IMG/VR virus record: IMGVR_UViG_3300010375_000035 | Location: 1-37,706 of that record | Source: a virus | Direction: 5' to 3' (one strand) | DNA length: 37,706 nt | Shown: positions 18,525 to 28,307 of the stretch, piece after piece | Position numbering within the stretch: the stretch's first letter is position 1 | How the letters are laid out: each line of letters begins with the position of its first letter | Position numbers and translations under genes: made by a program | Notes under the pieces: model-generated | Told to the model about the DNA's origin: nothing | Seen by the model: the letters and a program-made list of their open reading frames with translations, nothing else | Databases searched by the model: none

Positions 18525-19373
18525 TCAACGCGCGCTGGCGGCGTCGCGGCCTTTGTCCCCGCGCTTGGTCATGAGGGTCCATGCCTTCGCGCCCTCGACT
18601 GTCTCAGGCCGCTCCTCGGTGTGTTCGTTGCAATGCCACGTCGAGCCGCCCCAAGTCACGACGTCGCCGCGCACGAAGGCGCCGGCGCGCCATACGCCGC
18701 GGTAAATCATCTCTTGCGTCATCCGGCGCGTTACAGCCTCTTTGCCGGATGCGAAGACGTGCCGCGTCTCGATCTCGCGCTCGCCAATATGGCGCTCGAC
18801 GACGTCGTGCAAGCCATCCAGGAGGCATTCCCAACCGTCCATGCCCTCCGTCGATCGCATTGCGCGCCAGATGCCACCGCGATGCGCGGCGTAGGTATTC
18901 TTCGGATACGAGCGCGCCTCATCGATCGAGGGCTGGATTTGCAGCGCGATTGCATCGCGCCCCGGCTCGCCCGGGATGCCGTCGCGGCCGTCCCTTGGTT
19001 CGGGGATGGCGGCAAGAAAATCTGTCACCTGTTTCTTGACGTCGCCGACGACCGCGGCGACATCGACGCTAACACCATCGGCCCCATCGGCACCGTCGCG
19101 TCCATCCTTGCCATCCTTCGGCGGCTCGATCGCGCCGAGAAATTCCCCGACACGCTTCTCGACGTCGCGTAGAACCGCATCGACATCGATGCTGACCCCG
19201 TCGGCACCCTTGGCGCCGGGCTCACCGTCTCTGCCGTCGCGTGGCGTCGGGAGCGCATCCAGGCGTTCGCCGATGGCGCGCAGCTGTTCGGAGATCGGAG
19301 CCAGCGCGGCTCCGATCAGCGCCTTGAAGGAAGAGACGGTCGCAGCCGCCAGTGCCTCGTGTTCGGTATTCAT
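18525..19373 (-). CDS. Collagen-like fibre protein with C-terminal carbohydrate-binding-type domain
   Basis: 282 residues. Helical N-terminus, then three short Gly-X-Y/RDGRDGEPG blocks near residues 44-60, 86-101 and 126-140, each followed by a repeated helical segment (VSIDVDAVLRDVEKRVGEFLGAI and its copy VSVDVAAVVGDVKKQVTDFLAAI). Residues about 225-275 (YRGVWRAGAFVRGDVVTWGG then STWHCNEHT) are a carbohydrate-binding module 5/12-like domain often found on phage fibres. ATG 19373 has AGGGG seven bases upstream. Likely a trimeric accessory fibre. Neighbour of the lyase, which fits surface-glycan recognition. Confidence 0.8.
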   Translation of the reverse strand: MNTEHEALAAATVSSFKALIGAALAPISEQLRAIGERLDALPTPRDGRDGEPGAKGADGVSIDVDAVLRDVEKRVGEFLGAIEPPKDGKDGRDGADGADGVSVDVAAVVGDVKKQVTDFLAAIPEPRDGRDGIPGEPGRDAIALQIQPSIDEARSYPKNTYAAHRGGIWRAMRSTEGMDGWECLLDGLHDVVERHIGEREIETRHVFASGKEAVTRRMTQEMIYRGVWRAGAFVRGDVVTWGGSTWHCNEHTEERPETVEGAKAWTLMTKRGDKGRDAASAR

Positions 19374-19424
19374 GCATTACCCCTTTGCGCCGTCGCGCGC
19401 GTTAGATGCGAAGTCTTGCTGTTC

Positions 19425-21734
19425 TCAATTCGTCGGTTCAAGTTTGACGCGATAGTTCGTCGTCGAACCTTTCACATCGACGCGCCAGCCAGAGTTGAAG
19501 TCATTGCCATAGCCAGGCACATTCACCGTGCGCATATCGACCGCCGAAATCTGCGCAGTGGGCGGCGAGAGCACAGTCATTCGGAGACCTGCGGTCGTCA
19601 CGATGTTGCCGCTTACGATCGGTTGCGTCGGCACATTCAGCTGAAACGTTGCCGTCGTTCCGGCGCCCAAGGTAAGATCATCGTTCACCGTCAGCACACC
19701 CGCAACGAAGTCCAGGGTGCGCGTCCATGACACGCCGGTCTGATACATAGGTGTGAGGTTGCCGGTGATATGGAGGTCGCCGTTTGCGCCCGCTGTATAG
19801 CTCGTTACATTGACGCTATGGCCCATGCGCTGAGGAAGGACGTTGCCGGCGCTCTCGAAGCGGACAATGTTCTTGTCGATCGTGGATTGATTGATGCCAG
19901 AATGCGACCAGATATTGTTGGTGACCGCGAGCCAGGTCCCCTTATACAGCGTGAATCCGCCCTGCTCCTGATGTGCGTGCGATTGGTTGTAGGTGCCGAA
20001 GAGTGCGGCCACCCATACTGCATTCGTATCCCAGCTCGTCCGCGCGAAGACGGCCCCAACCTCGGGTGCTCGATAGGTCAACGCCGAAGGATTCGTGGGC
20101 GACGCACCGACCGGAATCAGGTTGTAGCGGTAGTTGAAACTGTTCTGCATGTTCTGATCGCTGATGTGCGCCAGCCACCATGCGACATCCGACGCGGCCG
20201 CCGGATTATTGGTTTGGTGATAGACCTGCAGGCCCAACGTCCTTTGGTAGTCGTAGATGACGGGCTCGGATACTCTGGATTGGTCGCCGAAGGGCACGAA
20301 TTTCTCGCGCGTGGGAACCGTTGCGTGCAACCAGAACAGGCCGCTATTGGTCATATGCTGATTCGCGTTCGCGAGGTCGCCTTGGCCGGAGTCGTGCCAG
20401 ACCTGATAGAGTTCGAATAGATCTTTGTGCGAAACGCCGTATCCGGTGCCCTCAAGCGAACCGCCGCCCGGAATCGTGGCATAGAAATTCGTCAGCAGCG
20501 GCCAGCGATCGTTGCGAAGAAACGCAATCAGGTCAGTGTTGTTCTTGGCGAGCGCCCAGAACTCCGTCGCCTTCATGAAGCTGTAGTAGTAGTTGTTGGC
20601 GGGGTCGTTTACCGCCCAGCCCGACCACGATGCAGGACGTCCGCCCCAAGATGCTTGTGCGGGATGCCAAACATTGAAGATAGCTTGGTCGGCATAGGCC
20701 TTCCAACGCCCCTTCTGCGCATCCGTGAGCGTGCTATTGCACCATGCGTACGTCAGAGCGAGCGATGAAATCGCACTCCCGACGCCGAGATAGCTATCTC
20801 CAGCGACGGAGGGATTCTGACCGTTCGCAATCGCAGCTTCGGCCGCGCTGACTTGCTGCTCGCTTAGTTGCTTGGCGAGCGCGCAATATTGTGGCGCGCC
20901 GTCCAGCTTCGCCATGTACGCGGCATCGGTCGCTGAGAACAAATAGTCGAAGCTGCCGCCTACGGCTCGGTCGACGTATTGCTTGAAGCGCGAATAGGCG
21001 GCACCGGAGCGGTCCACGTACGAGAGGTCGAGAACGAGATTGCCGGGAGGCGGCACAACACCGGTTGTTGTGACCTGTTGCGTCTTGGTATTTGTGGCGC
21101 CGCCGTTGTCGGTTACGGTCAGCGTGACGTTGTAGGTGCCGTTCTGCGCATAGGCGTGCGCAGGATTCGATATAGTAGCGGTTCCGCCGTCGCCGAAATT
21201 CCAGGATCGAATGACGATCGTGCCGTCGGCGTCCGTCGACGTATCGACGAAATTCACCTGAAGTCCGTTTACCGAGAACGCGAAATTCGCAACCGGTGGC
21301 TGATTCGCAATTGGCGGACAGGAACCCGCTGGCGGCGAAGTCGGTAGCCACGGTTGGATGACCCAGCACACCGGATAGTCCACGCTCGCCCAATCCTGCG
21401 TCTGCGTCCAGGTGCCTTGCGTGCCAGCAGGACATTGGACGATACGCGTCGCAATCGGCGGCTTCGGCGGGCACTTCGGCCAAGTCCCCGTGTACCGAAC
21501 TGTCAACGCATTACTATTCGGGAACAATTTAGTCGTTGCGCCCTGAGTCACCGTCAGCGTGTTGTTGCGATTTGGTGTGACCGTGAAGGGCTGCGTTCCA
21601 TCCAGCACCGGCGCAACCGCATTGGTGCCGGTCTGCGAAATACGAGTCTGCCGCGGGGGTGTCGTGGTTTGCGCGAACGCAGACGAGGCTAGAAAGACGA
21701 CTAACCCTATGAAATAGACCTTGAAGCTGCGCAT
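19425..21734 (-). CDS. Secreted PKD-domain polysaccharide lyase (heparinase II/III-like)
   Basis: 769 residues from ATG 21734 (AAGAGG seven bases upstream). A longer frame up to 21908 is shadow. Residues 1-21 are a Sec signal peptide ending ASSAFA before Q22. Residues about 85-140 are Cys-rich; residues about 146-224 form a PKD domain (NFGDG near 179-183). Residues about 240-750 are heparinase II/III-like: an alpha-toroid with NNYYYS and EGTGYG, then the signature SHAHQEQGGFTLYKG with two His at about 586 and 588. The family cleaves uronic-acid polysaccharides by beta-elimination. Presence of a signal peptide is unusual for a tail protein. Predicted capsule or biofilm depolymerase; the exact polymer is not known. 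Confidence 0.85.
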   Translation of the reverse strand: MRSFKVYFIGLVVFLASSAFAQTTTPPRQTRISQTGTNAVAPVLDGTQPFTVTPNRNNTLTVTQGATTKLFPNSNALTVRYTGTWPKCPPKPPIATRIVQCPAGTQGTWTQTQDWASVDYPVCWVIQPWLPTSPPAGSCPPIANQPPVANFAFSVNGLQVNFVDTSTDADGTIVIRSWNFGDGGTATISNPAHAYAQNGTYNVTLTVTDNGGATNTKTQQVTTTGVVPPPGNLVLDLSYVDRSGAAYSRFKQYVDRAVGGSFDYLFSATDAAYMAKLDGAPQYCALAKQLSEQQVSAAEAAIANGQNPSVAGDSYLGVGSAISSLALTYAWCNSTLTDAQKGRWKAYADQAIFNVWHPAQASWGGRPASWSGWAVNDPANNYYYSFMKATEFWALAKNNTDLIAFLRNDRWPLLTNFYATIPGGGSLEGTGYGVSHKDLFELYQVWHDSGQGDLANANQHMTNSGLFWLHATVPTREKFVPFGDQSRVSEPVIYDYQRTLGLQVYHQTNNPAAASDVAWWLAHISDQNMQNSFNYRYNLIPVGASPTNPSALTYRAPEVGAVFARTSWDTNAVWVAALFGTYNQSHAHQEQGGFTLYKGTWLAVTNNIWSHSGINQSTIDKNIVRFESAGNVLPQRMGHSVNVTSYTAGANGDLHITGNLTPMYQTGVSWTRTLDFVAGVLTVNDDLTLGAGTTATFQLNVPTQPIVSGNIVTTAGLRMTVLSPPTAQISAVDMRTVNVPGYGNDFNSGWRVDVKGSTTNYRVKLEPTN

Positions 21735-21745
21735 ATTATGGCCTC

Positions 21746-23170
21746 TTATTGATGCTTGAAGACGGTGATTTGTCCATCGACGATAAACGTATCGGGATCG
21801 GTCCACGTCACCGTGGCCGCGATATATCCGGCGGTCGACACTTTGCCAATACAGACGATGTGACCGACGTTCAACGCACAATTGAAATGATTGCGCATCA
21901 TCTGCCATCCAGCCGGAGGAACGAACGCGACGTTCGTCGGTGTATTGTTCATATCGATTGTCACGGTCAGTATTGCGATATCTCCGATTTGCGCATCGGT
22001 GCCCGTCGTCGTGACCGTGATCGTCTGAATTGTGTTCGGATCGGGCGGTGTAACGGCCGCATGCTCCACATGCGTGCTACCCGTGCAGCGTACGGGATTT
22101 CCTGATGTATCGATGCCGGGAATTTCTAAGACACTAAAATAACCGTCGGCGCTGGTTCCGGCGTTGATGTCGGGAGGCGTTATGACGTGCGTGGCTGTCG
22201 TCGGTGATGCCTGATAGCACACCTGTTGAACCATCGGTCGGTTCGTATTGACTTTGACCGGGTTATAGATCGCAGTGAACGTCCCATTGTTGTCGGTCGG
22301 CAACGCCGAAGCGCCTGATGTATCTTGCGTGTCCCACCATCCGCCAATGCTGACTAGGAGCTTATTCGTTCCGGAAGAAACGGCGCGCGAAATGGTCGTC
22401 GGTGACCAGACGCTCGAACCCCACGTCATTACGCACTCGCCGCAATCAACGATGCTCCCCGGCGTGGCGAACTTAACGATGACGGTCGAGCCGAACCAAA
22501 CGCAGGTCGGCGAACAGGAAAAAGCGCCTCCTTGTGTCGCTAAAGTCGTTGTAATTTTATGACCCGAGGCGCCGCCCAGATTGGCATTCCCATCCGCCTG
22601 CGAGAATCCTGCGACGTAGGGCGACGTGACACTATTCGATGTCGAACCGCCGCTGTTGTCGCGCCAGATTGACGAGGTAACGGCATCCAGTATCGATTGA
22701 CTTGCGGTCGTTACAAATGTTGGGGTCGTGCTCGAACCGTTCTGATCGCGACTCGTATCAAGCGCACCAAGCGGCGTGTATTCGATGCAGCACGCATTGA
22801 TGAACCACGGATTGCCCCCTGCGGCATGCGCGATCGATACTTGGCTGCTACCGCCAGTAAGATTGTCCGCCTGCCACCACTCTACACAGGCCGCGCCACC
22901 CGTCGATTCTCGATAAATAAGCGACGCTGCATTGCCTCCAATGGTGACGCCGGTCAGACGTGTCGATCCCGAACGATAAGTCGATATTTCCGCAATGGCG
23001 GAATTGCCGGCCGTAAAATTGCCGGTCATATTGAAATTATTCGGAGACGACGTCGTATTGTTGAATGATTGGGACGCGGATTGTTGGGCGAGCGCGCCTT
23101 TACCGGATATCGCGCCGAGCGTCGAGGTGACGACCGACTGCGCCATCTGGATGGCTTGCGCGGGCCGCAT
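21746..23170 (-). CDS. Tail-associated beta-sandwich repeat protein
   Basis: 474 residues. ATG 23170 follows the fibre TAA with no gap. It carries two related domains, each roughly 200 residues, with AIAEISTYRSGS / KLLVSIGGWWDTQ, later FINACCIEYTPLGALDTS / SVLEIPGIDTS, and VTTASQSILDAV / VTTTGTDAQIGDIAI. This tandem pattern is known from many phage and bacterial secreted proteins with a concanavalin-like sandwich. No transmembrane segment. It lies between fibre and lyase, suggesting a receptor- or glycan-binding virion part. Confidence 0.7.
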   Translation of the reverse strand: MRPAQAIQMAQSVVTSTLGAISGKGALAQQSASQSFNNTTSSPNNFNMTGNFTAGNSAIAEISTYRSGSTRLTGVTIGGNAASLIYRESTGGAACVEWWQADNLTGGSSQVSIAHAAGGNPWFINACCIEYTPLGALDTSRDQNGSSTTPTFVTTASQSILDAVTSSIWRDNSGGSTSNSVTSPYVAGFSQADGNANLGGASGHKITTTLATQGGAFSCSPTCVWFGSTVIVKFATPGSIVDCGECVMTWGSSVWSPTTISRAVSSGTNKLLVSIGGWWDTQDTSGASALPTDNNGTFTAIYNPVKVNTNRPMVQQVCYQASPTTATHVITPPDINAGTSADGYFSVLEIPGIDTSGNPVRCTGSTHVEHAAVTPPDPNTIQTITVTTTGTDAQIGDIAILTVTIDMNNTPTNVAFVPPAGWQMMRNHFNCALNVGHIVCIGKVSTAGYIAATVTWTDPDTFIVDGQITVFKHQ

Positions 23171-25054
23171 TTAGGTCAAGCCCGTGCCAGAAATAATCCA
23201 TTCCGTGCTGGCGATCTTGACGGCCGTCGCGACGCCATCGGCCGCCAGCGACCGGCTTCCCGTGGTGCCTGCACCCGCGAGTCGCATAGTGTCCGACGTG
23301 ATCGCGATCGTAATCACGCCAGCGCCATGCTGATTGATGAAGGTCAGCGTCGTGCCGACGTCATAAGGGACATTGGCATTCGAGTCGATGGTGAACGTTC
23401 GCGCCGTCGTATCTGCCGCAGGATGAAAAAGGCACTTCCCCTTATCCGAAGCGACTGTTGTGTAGGCCGTGCTCTGGGAGTTCAGCGGGATCTTAGAAAT
23501 CGCCGCCTGCACGAAGGCTGTCGTCGCGAGTTGCGTCGTGTCGGTTCCGACGGAGGCCGTCGGTGCCGCAGGCGTCCCTGTCAACGTAGGCGACGCGAGG
23601 GGTGCATAGCTTCCAAGCGCGGACTGAACGAAAGCGCAGGTCGCGAGCTGCGTCGTGTTCGTGCCGCCCGTAGCCGTCGGCGCGGCCGGGGTTCCGGTAA
23701 ATGTCGGAGAAGCCAGCGGCGCGAAACCCGAAACCACGAACGCCGTGGTCGCAATCTTCGTGCTGTTATCGCCCCCGCTCGGGGTTGGTGCTGCGGGCGT
23801 ACCCGTAAAGGTTGGGCTAGCAATGTTCGCCTTCAACGCAGCGATGGCATCGGCATAGGCCGTCGTGGCAATCTGGGTCGAGTTCGTCGCCGGCGTCGCA
23901 GTCGGAGCGGTCGGCGTCCCTGTGAGTGCGGGCGACGCGAGCGGGGCCTTCAGCGCCAGATTCGTAATGGTCGCGTACGTCGAGGCGGCCGTCGCGGCGG
24001 TAAGGCCGTCGGTGATGCCATAGCCCGATAGTGTCGTCGGTGCGCTCGTAATCTGCGACCAGCTGATCGAGAGCGACGCTTGGTGCTGCGTGACATTGCC
24101 TGCCGTGACGCGGCCATTTGGGATCGATCCTGTTCCGAGGTCCGAGGCACTGCCGGAAGTCGCGATCGCAGCGAGGCTCGAGCTGGTGGCCTTGGCATCG
24201 AGCGCTGATTGCAGGTCCGTCTGGGTGCTGAGCGTCCCGGTGATGTCGCCCCATGCGACGCCCCCACCGGAGGGCGGCGATGCGAACGTCCCATCTGCGC
24301 GAAGGAAATCGGTCGTTCCGCCGGGAAAGCCTGTGAGATCGCCCACATCGCCGGAGGTCGCGACCGCGGCAAGGTCTCCAGGCTGCACCGCCGAATCTGC
24401 CGTGGCGCCCTGCGCCGCCGTCGCGAAATCGGTGGCCGCATGCGTGGCCGCGGTACCGAGATCCGCACTGTCCGCCTTCAGGTCGAGTGCCGTCTGCAAG
24501 TCGGACTGAGCTGACAGTGTCCCAATGATCGCGCCCCAGGTCGCGCTGCCGCCCGTGACGGCCTGCTCCCACGTTGCGTTCTTACGCCAATACGGCAGAT
24601 TGTCGACAGGCGCATCGGTGATACCGGAAGCACCGCCACCGCCCCCACTCCGATCGTTGACGTAGCGACTTTCGCCCGCGCGACCGGGCTCACCGGGCGG
24701 ACCCTGCAGATCGGTGAAGGCACCCCAGACGCCGGGCGCGAGCTCGAACGCGAGCTTCGTGCCGTTCCACACATGCTTGGGCATCGGCCCGGCGGGACCG
24801 CGCGGACCCTCGGGGCCGGTAATGGAATTGCCGGGAATGCCCGGGCGCCCCGGATCACCCTTGGGGCCTGGCGGACCTTCGGGACCGATGATCGATTCGC
24901 CGGCGGGACCCCGCTCACCTTGGGGTCCCTGTGGACCCTCGGGACCGGCCGGACCTTCTGGACCTACCGGGCCGCGCGCGCCGGATTCACCCGGGGGGCC
25001 CGGAGTTCCCGGTGCGCCGTCGCGGCCGTCGCGGCCGTCACGCGACGAAGCCAT
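23171..25054 (-). CDS. Collagen-like tail fibre
   Basis: 627 residues from ATG 25054 (GAGG six bases upstream, 17-base overlap with the previous gene); an upstream in-frame ATG at 25096 lies inside that gene. Residues 5 to about 90 are near-continuous Gly-X-Y collagen-like repeats ([20 protein letters not shown]). A small globular part ([19 protein letters not shown]) follows. The middle holds the fibre repeat [20 protein letters not shown]; residues about 400-540 are four copies of a [15 protein letters not shown]...[11 protein letters not shown] repeat, typical of siphophage side-fibres. The C-terminus (VTIAI...RLAGAG) is beta-rich. Probably a homotrimeric side or tip fibre for host recognition. 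Confidence 0.9.
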   Translation of the reverse strand: MASSRDGRDGRDGAPGTPGPPGESGARGPVGPEGPAGPEGPQGPQGERGPAGESIIGPEGPPGPKGDPGRPGIPGNSITGPEGPRGPAGPMPKHVWNGTKLAFELAPGVWGAFTDLQGPPGEPGRAGESRYVNDRSGGGGGASGITDAPVDNLPYWRKNATWEQAVTGGSATWGAIIGTLSAQSDLQTALDLKADSADLGTAATHAATDFATAAQGATADSAVQPGDLAAVATSGDVGDLTGFPGGTTDFLRADGTFASPPSGGGVAWGDITGTLSTQTDLQSALDAKATSSSLAAIATSGSASDLGTGSIPNGRVTAGNVTQHQASLSISWSQITSAPTTLSGYGITDGLTAATAASTYATITNLALKAPLASPALTGTPTAPTATPATNSTQIATTAYADAIAALKANIASPTFTGTPAAPTPSGGDNSTKIATTAFVVSGFAPLASPTFTGTPAAPTATGGTNTTQLATCAFVQSALGSYAPLASPTLTGTPAAPTASVGTDTTQLATTAFVQAAISKIPLNSQSTAYTTVASDKGKCLFHPAADTTARTFTIDSNANVPYDVGTTLTFINQHGAGVITIAITSDTMRLAGAGTTGSRSLAADGVATAVKIASTEWIISGTGLT

Positions 25055-25490
25055 GCTCGACCTCGCGCGCCGTCGCTTGCTCGATCGAACGCACAAAATC
25101 TGCGATCGTGGCGCGTTCCTGCATCAACTCCGCCAATTGTCGGCCAATCTCCTCGCTGATGATCGGACGAACATCGTCCAAAGTGACCGACGTTCCGTCG
25201 CGACCGGGATCGCCGGGCGGTCCGCGGTCGCCGTCCCGCGCGACCGGCAACGCTGCCAGCGCCGCGCCAATCGCCGTGTCGATCATGGATTGGATGATCT
25301 CGACTGTGATCGCCGATCCAGCCGGTTCCTGCGGGATGCCGATGGCTTTGCGCAACGCCTCCGGATTCGATAGGAGCTCCATTTGCATCGGCGTGAGCGC
25401 GCGCGCCTTGATGGCAGCGATATCCGCGACAATCGCCTTTAGCGTCGGCGCGAGGCCGCGCAGGATCGCTTCGAGATCGGTAGCGTTCAT
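25038..25490 (-). CDS. Small collagen-like/coiled protein between portal and fibre
   Basis: 150 residues. ATG 25490 overlaps the portal stop (ATGA) with GGAGGG just upstream. Alpha-helical N-terminus and C-terminus flank one collagen-like insert ([15 protein letters not shown], residues about 85-99). The whole layout matches one repeat unit of the 18525-19373 product, hinting at a common origin. Possibly a fibre-attachment or capsid decoration protein. Its gene sits where a head protein would be expected. Confidence 0.65.
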   Translation of the reverse strand: MNATDLEAILRGLAPTLKAIVADIAAIKARALTPMQMELLSNPEALRKAIGIPQEPAGSAITVEIIQSMIDTAIGAALAALPVARDGDRGPPGDPGRDGTSVTLDDVRPIISEEIGRQLAELMQERATIADFVRSIEQATAREVEHGFVA

Positions 25491-28030
25491 GCACCCTCCG
25501 CGGCGAGCGCGCGTTCGATGTATTCGTTCGTACGCGCAATGATGTCGTAGGACGTCAGGGCCTTCCCTTCCTCGTCAGCCTCATCCGCCGGAGCCGGAGG
25601 AGCCTCGGCGGTTGGCGTGACCGGAGTGACTTCGACAACACCCGGCGGCGATCGCTCGGCGAGGATGCTGAGCGGCCAATACTGCTGCTGCGACAACGGC
25701 TCGTCGCCGCCTTCGACCGGCGCCAAGTTTTCCATGAGCCGCGCCTCGTTGGGCGCCAATACCATCGACTGCACGCCCGTCTGATACGTCGCATACCGCG
25801 CCTGCGTATCCATGCGCAGCAACGGCGACAGATCGAACTCGGTTCCTTGGTCAGATGGCAGGTCGAAGCCCTCATCCAGCAGGAGCTCTATGCCCTCCAT
25901 GATCGCCTGCAGCGTCTGCGTGTAGTACATGCGCTGCATCGCCTCGATGTTCTTGTCGCCGGGGATAGGGCCGGCGTCGAGCATATAAAGCGGAACCCGG
26001 AAGCAATTGTGTGCAACGCCACCCACGGTCGTATAGGAGTGGTCATCTTCGACTTCGAGATTATAGACCGGCCCTGAATACATTGACTTCTCCGCTTCAT
26101 CCAGCGAGAAGAAAGCCAGTTCTTCGGTCAGCCCCATCGATCCTCTCCTATTCGAATCGTGGCGCCATTGCAGCTGGTAAATCTCTCGGTTCATACCGGA
26201 CGAACCATTTATCTCGTAAGCAGCCTCCGCAACAGTTTGCATAGAACTGTTGATGCCTTGCGCCCACAGGATGACGCGCGCCTGCCAGATTGCCGTCTTG
26301 CTGACCATCTTCAGGACCGTGCGGTCGCCGTCAACGCAGCCATCGCCATCGACGAGTCCATCTATGACTCCGGCTAGGAATTCCGCCGACTGGGCCATGC
26401 ACCATTCTGGCATTGCCTTGTTGTGTGCGCCGACGCCGAACTGTTTGAAGAATCCAGTGACAACAAGATTGGATATCGTTGTGCGCGTCACCGCGCGCGC
26501 TGTCTTTGTGTCTGACCTAGCACCGAAGACACTGGATATGCGACTCTCCAGAAGCGCAGTGATGTCGCTCTCATGCTCGCCGATATAGAACGAGACTTGG
26601 TGATCGGAGGCGGTCCCATCTGCCGCGAACAATCCGCATAGCCAGCCCAAGTCGTAATCGGCCTTGATATGGCGATTGACCCATGTAGCGCGATGATTCA
26701 TTGATGCACGCACGCGGTCTGCTTCGATGTTGGCGCCTTCCGGCGCCCAAAGCGCTACGTCAACTATCTCGGTAGTGCTATTGCGCAAGCGCGGCATGAC
26801 CAGATTGTGGAACGGACGACGCGAGCGGACACCGTTTCCCAATCGTGGTGCCGCGATCAGCTGATCAGCGCGCATCCATTCAGCATCGCCCATGGCCTCG
26901 ATGCTATGTGTGCGATTCGGCTTTGCGGTCTGGACAAGAAATGGATGATTACCTGTTGAAGTTATTTCCTTAAGGCCTTTGGCGCGCATGCGCACAACGG
27001 GTCCGACGTAATCATTTTTCAACGTCTCATACACACGACGCCAGCGACCCTTATGAGTCAGCACCATGTCGCCGACCACGACATCTTCAATGGCCTTAAT
27101 GCCATTGCTGGTAATGATCTCGGTACCAGGAATGAAGCAGCGCGCGACATCCTCTACGGTCCATTTCAGCTGCTCGATGAGCTGCGCATCGGTTGCAGGC
27201 ATCGTCATCGCCTCGTACTTGAGGCCGTTGCCGGCAACAAGGAGGCGACCAATGTTCGTCCCGCCGAGCGCTTGCTCGAACTGCGTCTTGAGGCGCGCCG
27301 CCGTTTCGTCGTCGATCTGCGCCGGCGCCGTCAGCATGCCGGAGGGGCGTGACATGTTCTCGAAGAATTTCGCCGACTGCGCCTGGATGCGATTACCTTG
27401 CGTCGCCGAGGCGCCGCAGGCGTAGATCGGCGAAACACCGACCAGCGGATGCCATAGGCAATTGATGCGATCGTGAATGATTTCGGAGGCGGGAATGCGC
27501 ACGCCATCCGGAATGCCGGCGAGGCAATTGCTCGCGAGTTGGTACCAGATGCTCCCGTCCTCGGCGACGCAGGGCATCGCCATGTCGCCACGGAGCACGT
27601 AAAGGTTCGTGACGACGCCGCGTTTGTCGCGCTCCTTCAGCACGTAGGTATTGCCGAAGAGCATCAGCGAGATGACCCACTGCGTGAAGAACTGAATGCG
27701 CGTCTGATAACGGTTAGGCTTGCGCAGCGGAATCCAGAATGGCGAGTTCGCCGGCGCGGGTTTCCAGATGCCGTTCTCTTGCCGCTGCGTGAGATTACAT
27801 GGCAGCTTGCCGATGTCGCTTGAGACGATTGAGACGCAGCTGTACACCGCTGAGAACGCGAGTACGCAGGCGCGATTATCGCATTCGAGATTCCTCTGCC
27901 AAGCACCCGTGAACGGTTCGCGCACCACGCCGTAAACATCGCGAGCCGTCAGCGCCGAAATGATGGATTTCGTGCGCCCGACCACCCACGCACCACCGAC
28001 GCGGGCAATCGTCATTCCGAAGGCTTTCAC
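25487..28030 (-). CDS. Portal protein with in-frame intein
   Basis: 847 residues as read, GTG start at 28030 (GTGA overlap with the preceding stop, AAGG seven bases upstream). The first 297 residues and the last 172 together form an HK97-type portal (Phage_portal): ACVLAFSAVYSCVSIVSSDIGKLP, SLMLFGNTYVLKERDKRG, ENMSRPSGMLTAP and, when joined, WTVEDVAR-CFRVPLYMLD. A 378-residue intein (298-675) interrupts the protein inside the conserved EDVAR/FRVP helix. After splicing the portal would be 469 residues, normal for the family. The portal forms the dodecameric DNA entry ring at one capsid vertex. C-terminal residues are Pro/Glu-rich. Confidence 0.95.
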   Translation of the reverse strand: MKAFGMTIARVGGAWVVGRTKSIISALTARDVYGVVREPFTGAWQRNLECDNRACVLAFSAVYSCVSIVSSDIGKLPCNLTQRQENGIWKPAPANSPFWIPLRKPNRYQTRIQFFTQWVISLMLFGNTYVLKERDKRGVVTNLYVLRGDMAMPCVAEDGSIWYQLASNCLAGIPDGVRIPASEIIHDRINCLWHPLVGVSPIYACGASATQGNRIQAQSAKFFENMSRPSGMLTAPAQIDDETAARLKTQFEQALGGTNIGRLLVAGNGLKYEAMTMPATDAQLIEQLKWTVEDVARCFIPGTEIITSNGIKAIEDVVVGDMVLTHKGRWRRVYETLKNDYVGPVVRMRAKGLKEITSTGNHPFLVQTAKPNRTHSIEAMGDAEWMRADQLIAAPRLGNGVRSRRPFHNLVMPRLRNSTTEIVDVALWAPEGANIEADRVRASMNHRATWVNRHIKADYDLGWLCGLFAADGTASDHQVSFYIGEHESDITALLESRISSVFGARSDTKTARAVTRTTISNLVVTGFFKQFGVGAHNKAMPEWCMAQSAEFLAGVIDGLVDGDGCVDGDRTVLKMVSKTAIWQARVILWAQGINSSMQTVAEAAYEINGSSGMNREIYQLQWRHDSNRRGSMGLTEELAFFSLDEAEKSMYSGPVYNLEVEDDHSYTTVGGVAHNCFRVPLYMLDAGPIPGDKNIEAMQRMYYTQTLQAIMEGIELLLDEGFDLPSDQGTEFDLSPLLRMDTQARYATYQTGVQSMVLAPNEARLMENLAPVEGGDEPLSQQQYWPLSILAERSPPGVVEVTPVTPTAEAPPAPADEADEEGKALTSYDIIARTNEYIERALAAEGA
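26006..27139 (-). mobile_element. LAGLIDADG homing intein in the portal gene
   Basis: Residues 298-675 of the portal product. The first residue is Cys (CFIPGTEI, block A). Block B has TSTGNHPFLV with the T-x-x-H motif. Two LAGLIDADG motifs are visible: LGWLCGLFAADG (about residues 461-472) and FLAGVIDGLVDGDG (about 551-564), so the homing endonuclease looks intact. Block F is VYNLEVEDDHSYTT, and block G is GGVAHN followed by extein Cys676. All nucleophiles required for splicing (Cys298, Asn675, Cys676) are present. The DNA is visibly more AT-rich than the flanking portal, fitting recent acquisition. Removing it leaves an ordinary portal. Confidence 0.95.
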
Positions 28031-28305
28031 GGATCGGCCTTGAGGTTCCGGTTCTGATATCGGTTACGACGTTCCTTGCGGTTTGCGCGCGGAGGCTGAG
28101 GCCGCTCCGGCGCTCTATCGGTACGCATATCCTCGCGCGAATACTCCTGCGGTTTCTTCTTAGCGCGCCGCGCGAAATTGATGGCAATGAGATCCGCAGC
28201 CTCGCTTTCGGAATCGACTTCGAACTCGTCGCCGGTATAAAGCTGCCGCCCGTCGTAGATCTGACGGGCGGCAGCAACGAGGAGAACTTTCGACTCCTGG
28301 CTCAT
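28027..28305 (-). CDS. Small conserved-type head-region protein
   Basis: 92 residues from ATG 28305; an in-frame upstream ATG (28407) would put the gene inside the capsid gene. The pattern KVLLVAAARQIYDGRQLYTGDEF followed by EVDSESEAADLIAINFARRA resembles small SH3-like phage proteins with the TGDxFEVD and D-L-I-A motifs that sit after the capsid in many siphophages (DUF7302-like layout). The last 40 residues are basic and Pro-rich. Head stabilisation or decoration is possible; unproven. Stop overlaps the portal start (GTGA). Confidence 0.65.
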   Translation of the reverse strand: MSQESKVLLVAAARQIYDGRQLYTGDEFEVDSESEAADLIAINFARRAKKKPQEYSREDMRTDRAPERPQPPRANRKERRNRYQNRNLKADP

Positions 28306-28307
28306 GC

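Noticed and set aside
23069-24031. Plus-strand 320-residue frame, Arg-rich
   Set aside because: Complement of the fibre repeats; composition artefact.
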